DNA of 10,210 nt, taken from assembly GCA_016936335.1 (NCBI GenBank), contig JAFGXZ010000239.1, positions 1 to 10,210 on the forward strand, written 5' to 3'. The notes under the pieces were generated by a model. It ran no database searches, was not told where the DNA came from, and saw only the letters and a program-made list of their open reading frames with translations. Positions 1 to 7,300 of the stretch are shown here, piece by piece. Each line of letters starts with the position of its first letter. Position 1 is the first letter of the stretch. The translations under genes and the position numbers were made by a program. This DNA comes from Fidelibacterota bacterium (GTDB lineage: Bacteria > Fidelibacterota > UBA2242).

Positions 1-465
1 AAAGCCGATGATCCCCAGTGTCTTATTTTGCAATTCGATCAATGAATAATTCCAGTAACAGAAATCCTCTGATTTGATCCAGTCGCCGCTTCGTACTGAT
101 TTTGAATGCTCGGCGACATGGTGACAAAGATTGAGAATATGGGCAAAGGTCAGTTGCGCAACTGACAGTGTGCTGTAGGCCGGGACATTGGTGACTGGAA
201 TATCACGTTTCGCGGCGGCTTCAATGTCCACGACATTATAACCGGTGGAACTAAGCCCGATATATTTCAATTTTGGTAATTGAGCGATTTCTTTGGCCCC
301 GATCACGACTTTATTTGTAATCAAAATTTCGGTGTCTTTTGCTCGTTCTATGACTTTTTCTGAAGGAGTTCGATCATAGATTTGGCAGTCTCCAAGTTTT
401 TCTAACTCAGCCCAGCTCAGGTCGCCGGGATTCAGGGTGTGACCGTCCAGTACAACAATGTTCAT
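1..465 (-). CDS. D-2-hydroxyacid dehydrogenase, glycerate dehydrogenase-like (partial)
   Basis: The window shows the first 155 residues; the C-terminal half lies beyond base 1. The family uses NAD(P)H to interconvert 2-keto acids and D-2-hydroxy acids (for example hydroxypyruvate/D-glycerate) in the cytoplasm. Visible features are an N-terminal substrate-domain strand (MNIVVLDG), the segment TGYNVVDIEAAAKRDIPVTN at about 74-93, VPAYSTLSVAQ at 94-104, and the start of the Rossmann nucleotide loop (KTLGIIGF, 148-155), where GxGxxG would continue. The stretch around NPGDLSW and YDRTP is typical of the glycerate-dehydrogenase-like branch. The catalytic Arg, Glu and His fall in the missing part, so activity cannot be checked. 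The ATG follows AAGGG by 7 bases, and that site overlaps the stop codon of the upstream M61 gene, so the two are probably co-transcribed and translationally coupled. The family is clear; the exact substrate is not. Confidence 0.9.
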   Translation of the reverse strand, partial: MNIVVLDGHTLNPGDLSWAELEKLGDCQIYDRTPSEKVIERAKDTEILITNKVVIGAKEIAQLPKLKYIGLSSTGYNVVDIEAAAKRDIPVTNVPAYSTLSVAQLTFAHILNLCHHVAEHSKSVRSGDWIKSEDFCYWNYSLIELQNKTLGIIGF

Positions 466-472
466 TGGTTTA

Positions 473-477
473 CCCTT
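473..477 (-). promoter_or_regulatory. Ribosome binding site of the dehydrogenase
   Basis: On the minus strand AAGGG lies 7 bases before the ATG at 465 and overlaps the TGA stop (479-477) of the M61 gene. This arrangement suggests translational coupling and supports the chosen start. Confidence 0.6.
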
Positions 478-2399
478 CAATTTTTTATTCCCAACCAGAC
501 TTTATAAAAGTATTCCTGATCGGGAGTCATATCCTTTTTGATCAGGATTTTGGCGTCGGTAGTTTTTTCGACGTACTTAATTTTAACAGGAATAGTGATC
601 TCTTTACCGTCTCGTTCAACAGGAATATTGATCAAAGTATCTTCGGGAAAATAGTAAGCGTTTTCATCCTGAAAATAGTCATAATAGATATTCCGGTCAA
701 CGATATCATCTTTTTGAAATCCGATGAACTCGCCTTTTTTAATCTTTTTAATAACAATTTTATCACCCATACCCATACGGCTGTATTTCACGTTATTTTC
801 CCTAATCGGATAAAGTGGCCGGTTCTCTTCAATGGATTGGTAGTATTCTACGCCGACCGTGTTAAATAATTCAGGATAGGGAATATCATCATGGCCATTG
901 ATATATCGATCAAAAAAGTTCTTCAGGTCGGGATGAACACAATCAATAAATTCATCGATAAAAGTGTCTTCGTCAAAGGGGTGATGTTTATTGTATTTCG
1001 TCAATAATTCATTAATGACATCAAGGAGGGTTTTTTGTCCATTGCTTAGCCGAATGATCTCGATATCCAGCAGCATAGCCAGGACGGCACCGCGCTGATA
1101 CACTTGCATATACTGACGCTTATATTTTTTCTCCAGTACATGGCTGCTCATTTCCGTAAAAGACATTTTTTCGTTGGGGAATTTTTCTCCCCGGATTATT
1201 TTTCGGCGCATGTTTTTTATTAGAAACTCCTTTGGACTAATTAGATTTCCCCTTACCATTACCAATTGTGAAAAATATTCTGTGACACCTTCGTAGAGCC
1301 ACAAGTGCTTTGACATTTTCGGATCGATGTAATTGAAATTATCGATGTATTGACTGTGCAGGTTCAGCGGAGTGATAATGTGAAAAAATTCATGGACTGA
1401 CATACTGGCGATTATTTCCATTGTTTGGTCTAAAAATTCATCTCCAACGTCGATGGAATACCCGAATGTTGAATTATTATGTTCAAGAGCGCCTCCAATC
1501 GGCACACCATTTTTCAATATATAACCGATTACTCGCAGTATTTTAAAATGATTACTTTGGATTATTTCACCCAATTTTTCAGCATCTTTAAAATAGTAAA
1601 TAAAGGCATAGTTATCGGCCGGAAGCGAATCGAGGAAAACTCCGATGGCTTCCATGGACGGATTGATGCTTTTATGAACTATTTCGGCATAGGAGTTCGA
1701 TTTGGTATTGTGATAAGCGCCAATCAATACATCGGTATTGCGTACGTTGAACCTGACGGTATCCGGTGCGGCAAACATAATCGGACAATCGGCAAGATGG
1801 TGATAACTGTCGGCATGAAATAGAACCTGTTCATTACTGATCATGGTTTGCGGCAATGCCGATACACCATAAAGATCAGCCGGTTTGGAAAAATGTATGT
1901 CAACCGGATACCCTGCCCGACCTTCAAAATACCCGAATACGGCAAAAGGATTTATTACGAAATAACTCCCTTTGTCAAAGCCGGTTCCTTCCATGGGAAA
2001 TATACGGATTAATCCAAAGGGCATATCCCAGGTATCACTGACAGTGTACTTGATTGTGCAAAGTGCCGTAGCATCGGAAATAACAAAGCTGTTTTTGCCA
2101 TCTTTCTTACAACGCAGTTTGTTTCCGTCTTTATCAAAGACCTGGAACTTGTGAATAAACCGACCAAAATCCGATACCTCATAGGTTCCCGGAACCACTT
2201 TAGGAAGATGATAGACCAGCTGATCTCCGGCAAAATCCTGGCAATTCAAAGTTACTTCAATACGGTCATGGTGAACATTGTTTAGATCGATGGTATAATG
2301 ATAAATCGGCCGGGATTGACCAGGTGAATAATTTATCAGAAATAAAATAATGAGAATAAGCGATTTATTTGAAGAAGAAATTATTCGGTATTTTGGCAT
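477..2399 (-). CDS. Secreted M61-family metallopeptidase with PDZ-like C-terminus
   Basis: This 640-residue protein matches the M61 (glycyl aminopeptidase, COG3975) family of zinc peptidases. An N-terminal hydrophobic segment (LILIILFLIN, about 14-23) is followed by PGQS, consistent with Sec export to the periplasm or surface; no clear lipobox is seen. An N-terminal beta domain contains LPKVVPGTYEVSDFG, replacing the usual WTPGSY motif. The catalytic domain has GGALEHNNS (302-310), the zinc motif HEFFH (His336, Glu337, His340) and LWLYEGVTEYF, whose Glu370 is the expected third ligand. Residues about 535-618 look like a degenerate PDZ domain. The frame is open to an ATG at 2429, but that codon has no ribosome binding site. 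The ATG at 2399 follows AAAGGA by 9 bases, so I start there. The gene leads a two-gene minus-strand unit. Substrate is unknown; the family assignment is firm. Confidence 0.9.
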   Translation of the reverse strand: MPKYRIISSSNKSLILIILFLINYSPGQSRPIYHYTIDLNNVHHDRIEVTLNCQDFAGDQLVYHLPKVVPGTYEVSDFGRFIHKFQVFDKDGNKLRCKKDGKNSFVISDATALCTIKYTVSDTWDMPFGLIRIFPMEGTGFDKGSYFVINPFAVFGYFEGRAGYPVDIHFSKPADLYGVSALPQTMISNEQVLFHADSYHHLADCPIMFAAPDTVRFNVRNTDVLIGAYHNTKSNSYAEIVHKSINPSMEAIGVFLDSLPADNYAFIYYFKDAEKLGEIIQSNHFKILRVIGYILKNGVPIGGALEHNNSTFGYSIDVGDEFLDQTMEIIASMSVHEFFHIITPLNLHSQYIDNFNYIDPKMSKHLWLYEGVTEYFSQLVMVRGNLISPKEFLIKNMRRKIIRGEKFPNEKMSFTEMSSHVLEKKYKRQYMQVYQRGAVLAMLLDIEIIRLSNGQKTLLDVINELLTKYNKHHPFDEDTFIDEFIDCVHPDLKNFFDRYINGHDDIPYPELFNTVGVEYYQSIEENRPLYPIRENNVKYSRMGMGDKIVIKKIKKGEFIGFQKDDIVDRNIYYDYFQDENAYYFPEDTLINIPVERDGKEITIPVKIKYVEKTTDAKILIKKDMTPDQEYFYKVWLGIKN

Positions 2400-2408
2400 A
2401 ATTTGTTG

Positions 2409-2414
2409 TCCTTT
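2409..2414 (-). promoter_or_regulatory. Ribosome binding site deciding the M61 start
   Basis: On the minus strand AAAGGA stands 9 bases before the ATG at 2399. The alternative in-frame ATG at 2429 is preceded only by AT-rich sequence, so this site favours the shorter protein, which begins directly with a signal peptide. Confidence 0.6.
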
Positions 2415-2421
2415 GGGGATA

Positions 2422-2445
2422 ATTAACATGTTGATATATTAACAT
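2422..2445. promoter_or_regulatory. Candidate operator: repeated ATTAAC/GTTGAT half-sites
   Basis: Three half-sites occur at an exact 8-base step: ATTAAC at 2422, GTTGAT (near-complement orientation) at 2430 and ATTAAC at 2438. ATTAACAT is a direct repeat with a 16-base period. Bases 2425-2432 (AACATGTT) are a perfect palindrome and 2430-2443 is a palindrome with one G/T deviation. The cluster lies 23 bases upstream of the M61 start, where a repressor or promoter element could sit. A weak minus-strand promoter is possible (CTGCAA at 2460-2465 as -35, ATATTA at 2436-2441 as -10, spacer 18). The region is AT-rich, so chance is a real alternative. Confidence 0.3.
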
Positions 2446-2734
2446 TTAATTGTTTAAATCTGCAATGAGGAAATTTTATTTTAGCAGTATACCTTATTTT
2501 TCGATTTGGCATTTATCTGAAAATCTCCAAAGGTCAAAGATTCTGGTCTCTGTAAAAGCCAGAAGTATCCAGGAAATCCATATGGAATATAAACAGAACT
2601 TCATTATGGTATTTGTGCGGGTACATTTCGGAGCGCCGTATAGTTGCTTTTCCGATACCAGGTTCGTAACTTTAATCACATTGAATACATACTCTTTATT
2701 GGATATTATATAATTGCCTGATTCAAAACCGGAA
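2430..2734. other. Divergent intergenic region
   Basis: About 300 bases separate the divergent M61 and response-regulator genes. I see no convincing gene. An ATG-initiated frame (2465-2713, 82 codons) runs here but lacks a ribosome binding site and any recognisable domain. The region holds a dyad TTCTGG/CCAGAA (2541-2546 and 2559-2564, 12-base gap), a 10-base palindrome TCCATATGGA (2577-2586) and a plausible promoter for the response regulator near its right end. I found no -24/-12 sigma-54 motif on either strand here. Confidence 0.55.
2681..2709 (+). promoter_or_regulatory. Candidate housekeeping promoter of the response regulator
   Basis: TTGAAT (2681-2686) and TATTAT (2704-2709) match the sigma-70 consensus at 4/6 and 5/6 positions with a 17-base spacer. 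Transcription would start near 2716, so the TTG at 2714 would fall at or before the 5' end and the ATG at 2735 would be the usable start. FCB bacteria may use a different promoter consensus, so this is tentative. Confidence 0.35.
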
Positions 2735-4114
2735 ATGCATACACTAAATTTACTCATTGTTGATGATGATGTCGATGTGAGGAATACCATTAGTAAATTT
2801 CTGGAAAAGGATAAATTCACAATATATCTGGCGAAAAATCCTTCTGATATGTTTGCAATATTGGAAAAAAAGCCGATTGATATAATCATTCTGGATGTTC
2901 AGTTACCTGAGCTTAATGGCATTGAAGCGCTCAAAATAGTGAAAGATAATCATCCGGAAATTGAAGTCATCATGATTACTGGGCATGGTGATATGGACAC
3001 CGTTATTGAAGCCATGCATTTAAATGCGTTTGATTTTTTTAGAAAACCCTTTGACCTGTTTTTATTGAAAAACTCTATTAATAGAACGACAAAGTATGTG
3101 GAGTTGAAGCAAAAGCTGAAAAAGGTCGAAAAAACGTACTCTCTGCTTTCAAAAAATCTCGAAAGTAGAATTGGTTCAGAAATTATAGGCGAAAGCGATG
3201 CGATTAGGGCGGTCGTTGAATTAAGCATGAAGGCAGCACAATCGATGAATACGACAGTCCTGATTACGGGCGCTACTGGGACCGGTAAAGAATTAATTGC
3301 CCACGCCATTCATCTTGCCAGTCCACGGAAACATGAAAGTTTTGTTGTTGTTAACGCGGCTGCAATTCCGGGCAGTTTGCTTGAGAGTGAATTTTTCGGG
3401 CATATTAAAGGGGCCTTTACCGGGGCCATTGAAGACAAAATGGGTTATTTCGAAGCCGCAAATGGAGGAACCCTATTCCTAGATGAAATCGGAGATATGC
3501 CGTTGGAATTACAAGGAAAAATCCTAAGGGTGCTTGAAACAAAAAGGGTTAAGCGCGTCGGATCAAGCATCGAATTGCCCTTTGATGTCCGTATTATTTC
3601 CGCAACCAACCAAAACCTCAGTGAAAAAGTTAAAAAGAAGGAATTCCGGCTGGATATGTACTATCGCCTGAACACTGTGGAAATTGAAATTCCATCTCTC
3701 AAGGAAAGACCCAGTGATATTCCGCTATTAGTGGGATATTTCATTGCACGATTTGCAAAGGAATTAAAGAAACCCGTTCGGCGTATATCCGATAATATCC
3801 TGGATTTGTTAAAAGAATATAAATTTCCGGGCAATGTCAGAGAACTGCGGAATATTATTGAGCAGGCGATAATTTTATGTGAATCGGATATACTTACAAT
3901 AAGTGAGTTTCCATTACTTCAAAAATTGAATTGCAGTCAGGAATCAGGATTAGATTTACAAAAAACGACCAGGAATTTTGATCTTGAATCAATTGAGAAA
4001 ACAACCATTATAAGGGCTTTGGAAATTTCAAAAAACAACAAGACTCAGGCAGCCAAACTCCTGAATCTATCCTGGACAGCGCTAGATCGACGAATAAAGA
4101 GGTACAATCTTTAA
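2735..4114 (+). CDS. Sigma-54-dependent response regulator (NtrC family)
   Basis: The protein has 459 residues, a normal length for the family, in three parts. A receiver domain (about 4-120) has acidic Asp10/Asp11, phospho-acceptor Asp54 (in ILDVQLPELNG), Thr82 and Lys104 (FRKPF). A sigma-54 AAA+ domain (about 150-390) has Walker A GATGTGKE (179-186), the sigma-54-contact loop GAFTGA (226-231) and Walker B TLFLDEIGD (Asp250, Glu251). A Fis-type helix-turn-helix (about 420-459) has NKTQAAKLLNLSWTALDRR. All parts needed for phosphorylation-dependent sigma-54 activation are intact. Walker A reads GAT where GES is usual. The frame is open to a TTG at 2714, but the ATG at 2735 puts the receiver strand at its usual distance from the N-terminus; neither has a strong ribosome binding site. 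No histidine kinase is adjacent, so its signal is unknown. Position suggests, but does not prove, control of the downstream protease genes. Confidence 0.95.
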   Translation: MHTLNLLIVDDDVDVRNTISKFLEKDKFTIYLAKNPSDMFAILEKKPIDIIILDVQLPELNGIEALKIVKDNHPEIEVIMITGHGDMDTVIEAMHLNAFDFFRKPFDLFLLKNSINRTTKYVELKQKLKKVEKTYSLLSKNLESRIGSEIIGESDAIRAVVELSMKAAQSMNTTVLITGATGTGKELIAHAIHLASPRKHESFVVVNAAAIPGSLLESEFFGHIKGAFTGAIEDKMGYFEAANGGTLFLDEIGDMPLELQGKILRVLETKRVKRVGSSIELPFDVRIISATNQNLSEKVKKKEFRLDMYYRLNTVEIEIPSLKERPSDIPLLVGYFIARFAKELKKPVRRISDNILDLLKEYKFPGNVRELRNIIEQAIILCESDILTISEFPLLQKLNCSQESGLDLQKTTRNFDLESIEKTTIIRALEISKNNKTQAAKLLNLSWTALDRRIKRYNL

Positions 4115-4141
4115 ATCTTCAAAAAACAATCCAAGTCCCTT

Positions 4142-4180
4142 CGGTTACGGAGATATCATGGAAATTACTCTCCGTTATCG
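4142..4180. repeat. Imperfect dyad / hairpin downstream of the response regulator
   Basis: Arms 4142-4153 and 4169-4180 pair over 12 positions with one T-T mismatch and one G-T wobble; the core is ACGGAGA/TCTCCGT, and the loop is 15 bases. It starts 27 bases after the response-regulator stop. No T-tract follows on either strand, so it is not a standard intrinsic terminator. A second, mutually exclusive hairpin (CTCCG-TTAT-CGGAG, 4170-4183) uses the right arm. It could be a transcript 3' end, an RNA switch covering the ribosome binding site of the small ORF at 4158, or a DNA binding site for an enhancer-binding protein. Confidence 0.45.
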
Positions 4181-4322
4181 GAGGCATAGCAGAACAAGCA
4201 ATGAGAAACTTCAATTTAAGATAATCAAAAACGGTTTCCCTGTTATCTGTCGACAATACTCTAAATTGTTTTGGGGAAATGCCTGCATTGATGGTTATGG
4301 CATAGTGTTTGACAATAGATAA
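4158..4322 (+). CDS. Possible 54-residue small protein
   Basis: An ATG at 4158 opens a frame of 54 codons ending in TAA (4320-4322). A GGAG stands 5 bases before the ATG, a better ribosome binding site than that of the response regulator. The product begins MEITLRYRRH, is basic in its first third, and has two cysteines (31 and 43) and no hydrophobic segment long enough for a membrane helix. I recognise no family. It lies in the gap between the response regulator (43 bases upstream) and the protease (69 bases downstream), on the same strand. Its ribosome binding site is in one arm of the 4142-4180 hairpin and its ATG is in the loop. It may be a real small gene, a leader peptide, or chance; the good ribosome binding site is the only positive evidence. 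Confidence 0.3.
   Translation: MEITLRYRRHSRTSNEKLQFKIIKNGFPVICRQYSKLFWGNACIDGYGIVFDNR
4271..4287 (+). promoter_or_regulatory. Candidate sigma-54 (-24/-12) promoter for the protease
   Basis: TTGG at 4271-4274 and TGCA at 4284-4287 put the key GG and GC dinucleotides 12 bases apart, as in sigma-54 promoters, but the middle of the -24 box is poor (GGA in place of CAC). A second near-match, TGGCAT with TTGA at 4298-4312, lacks the -12 C. TTGACA at 4309-4314 resembles a sigma-70 -35 box, but no good -10 follows at a normal spacing. The link is suggested mainly by the sigma-54 activator gene just upstream. Confidence 0.25.
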
Positions 4323-4379
4323 TGGATGTATAGCCGGTATTGATATTTGTTCATCGGCCTATTGAGTTGTAATAAAAAA

Positions 4380-4384
4380 GGGAG
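4380..4384 (+). promoter_or_regulatory. Ribosome binding site deciding the protease start
   Basis: GGGAG lies 7 bases before TTG at 4392. The longer frame from TTG 4347 would put 15 residues in front of an otherwise classical signal peptide and has no comparable site, so translation from 4392 is preferred. Confidence 0.7.
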
Positions 4385-4391
4385 ACATATT

Positions 4392-7300
4392 TTGAAAAAA
4401 TTAACTCAACGTTGTATTGCACTTTATATTAGTGTCATAATCGTTTTCAGTGCTTTGAATGCACAGGAATCGGTTGCAATGTTTCATGGCAATAAAGTTG
4501 TCGAAAACAGTATAATTGTCATTACTGAAAAGACGGGTTTATCTAAAAGCACGACAAATTCCATAAAAACTCTGGCATCTCAAATCGCCAGTGATGTGAA
4601 GTCCATCATCCCGCAGCGTGGTACGGAGGAGTGGATCGTGTCTGGTGACATGGATGCTGCTCTGGAACGCCTAAATGCTGTTCCTGGTATTACGGCTTTC
4701 CCGAATTATGTCTATGATCTCGAACCAACGGGCAAAATCATCAAATCCGCTGATGGTATCCCCGCCGACCCCTATTTCTCGTATCAATGGGCGTTGAACA
4801 ATACAGGTGCAGCGGAAGATAGCATCGCAGCACTGTTTGGTTATTCAGAATTGGAGAGCTCCATAGCAGGCGCCGATATTGATATGATCCGGGCGTGGAA
4901 AGCGATGGAAACCAAAACCATGGATACGGTGTTGGTCGTTGTTTTTGATACAGGTATCGATTACAATCATCCTGATCTACAGGGAAAACTGTGGATGAAT
5001 CCCAATGAAATTCCTGACAATGGTGTCGATGATGATGATAACGGTTTCATTGATGATTATCATGGCTATGATGCCGCCGATGACGATTCCGATCCCATGG
5101 ACATCGCTGGACACGGAACAGGCGTTTCAGGGATTATTGCTGCCACCATTGACACAATCGGTATGTCTGGGATTGCTCCCAATGTAAAGTTGATTGCAGT
5201 CAAAGTTGAAACGGATGCCGGTTCCTTTGCTACTCTCGGAATTCTAAGAGGATTTTACTATGTCAGCGTTCTCCAAAAACAACTGATCGAATCCAGTTCA
5301 AATACCCGGATCGTTGCCATTAATCATAGCTGGGGTGGATATCATACTTATAGTGAAAATAATATGAGAAATTTAGAGGTCACGAAAAACTATGCCCTGG
5401 AGCATTCCCAATTGGGAATCGCCTGGTTGTGTTCAGCCGGTAATGGCTATGTCGAACATGATGAAGATTTATTATATCGTTATCCATCGACGATTCAGGT
5501 GCCAAATATAATTGCTATCGGGGCAACCGATTATACGGACAATATTGTCAATATCTGGTGGGGTTCCGATCATGGTATGGCGTCTGTGGATGTTGGTGCT
5601 CCGGGGCTGCAGGTTCTTTCCACTGCTCCCGGCGGATATCAGGAATTTGGGGGCACCAGCGGCGCAACTCCTCATGCAGTGGGTGTATTTGCAGCAGCCA
5701 AAGGTCTCTATCCGGCTGAATCCTATAATGATATTTTCATTCGTCTTATGGCCGGTGCGGATCGCAATGCTAATTACGACGGATTCTGGATGACGGAAGC
5801 CCGGCTGAATGCTCTGAATACGATTCAGCCCGATAGTATGGGCTTGTCTATTACATACAATGTTAGTGAATTATTACTCCTTTGTAGACCTGAGGACGGT
5901 GAAGCGCTGGGAAATGCTGGTTTTGTCAATGGCACGGGTTCATCTGTCAATGTCTCGACAGTAACTTTAACCTATGCCGACGCTGCCATGGAAAGCCGAA
6001 CCATTGATATCAGCGATAAAAATCTTACGATCGGACCGAATGGCGCATTTGGGGTGGCTGTCCGAATTCCGCTGGATGAAATTATAGCCGGTGATAATGG
6101 CAATTCCCGAAGCGGAACAATTGAATTTGCCGGTGTCGGATCAATACCTTTTGAGGTCCAGGTGAAGCAGTATCCCAGTATTTCAGTCAGTCCTGAATTT
6201 ACAGTGTTGCCGCCGGTTGCCTGGGGTGAGACGGTGAGCTCGGAATTCACCATCAGTAATTCCGGAGACATAGATCTGGAGTTTCTTATTGGACCTGAAA
6301 TCTTTTTCTACAGCCGGGACCCATTTTTATTATCGTTAGCTCTGAACAAAGCACCAGCGGCTATGATTGAAGAGTCAAAACAGCCCCGGGACTTTGAAGA
6401 AGTAATTGCATTCGATAATCAGATCATATCTGAGACATTTAAGAATTCTGATCGACCGATGATTACACTTGACATCCCTGAACCAGGAGCCAACCCATTC
6501 ATGATATACTGGAGTGATTCGTTGAATGATGCTACCCAAGTAGCGAAAGATTGGGATTTTTATAACCAGACCGATGTTGATAGCTGGGAGCTTATTGATA
6601 TAGATACATCAGAAACCGTAAATAATGTCTTCCTGGCTGGTGATTTGAATAATGGTTACCAAAATAACATAATTACTGTGGCATTTAGTCCCTGGTTTAA
6701 TTTTCGTTCAATCATCGAATCGACAGAAAAAATTCCGGTCTATCTCCAGTTTGATTATGCAGCTGAATTGGAAGAAGACCATGATTATTTTTACATAATA
6801 GTGCGTGAAAAATATTCCGCAATCAAAACGATCGCTACTACCGCCAGGGATTTAAGCAGCATGACAGACAGTGCCAGAACGGTGATGATTGATATTTCCC
6901 CCTGGCTGTCAGGTATGGTGTATGCGGATTCCGTGACGTTCGCTTTTGTTGCCAACATGGATGAAAGCAACAGTGCCGGTTTTGGTGTCCTGTTCGACAA
7001 TGTGTCTTTATGGCTTGGTGAATCGCCGTTGGTTTACCGGGATGCTTCCGGGAATGGTGTATTGGAAGATGTTGTGGCGCCGGGTCAGGATTTCCCAATC
7101 TCTCTGACACTCAACACCGCTGCATTTCCAGAAGGAGAAATTGACGTTGCTTCGTTTATTATTTCCAATGATCCTCATTCTTACTACAGTTTGTCATTAT
7201 TAGTTGCTACTACTGAGTATGGAAATGCCACTGTTTCACCGGAATACACGTTTATTGATAGTGTGTATCGGGGGGAAGAATTACGGAGTGAGTTCAGCAT

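Noticed and set aside
1479..2154. Plus-strand open frames opposite the M61 gene
   Set aside because: They lie antisense to a well-supported gene, have no ribosome binding sites or domains, and are shadows of its codon pattern.
2450..2713. Open frame of about 82-87 codons directly upstream of, and in frame with, the response regulator
   Set aside because: No ribosome binding site at either possible start, no recognisable domain, ends in TAA right before the regulator region, and overlaps the likely promoter. It is more likely intergenic sequence.
2714..2734. TTG start for the response regulator at 2714
   Set aside because: It adds seven residues before the receiver strand, sits directly after an in-frame stop, lacks a clear ribosome binding site and lies at or before the inferred transcription start.
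4142..4184. Intrinsic terminator for the response regulator
   Set aside because: The stem is good but no T-run follows it on the plus strand, and on the minus strand the T-run lies well away from the stem; kept only as a hairpin/dyad.
5004..5105. GAT-rich stretch that looks like a microsatellite
   Set aside because: It encodes the Asp-rich loop before the catalytic His that is shared by many bacterial subtilases and probably binds calcium, so the codon repetition follows from the protein.
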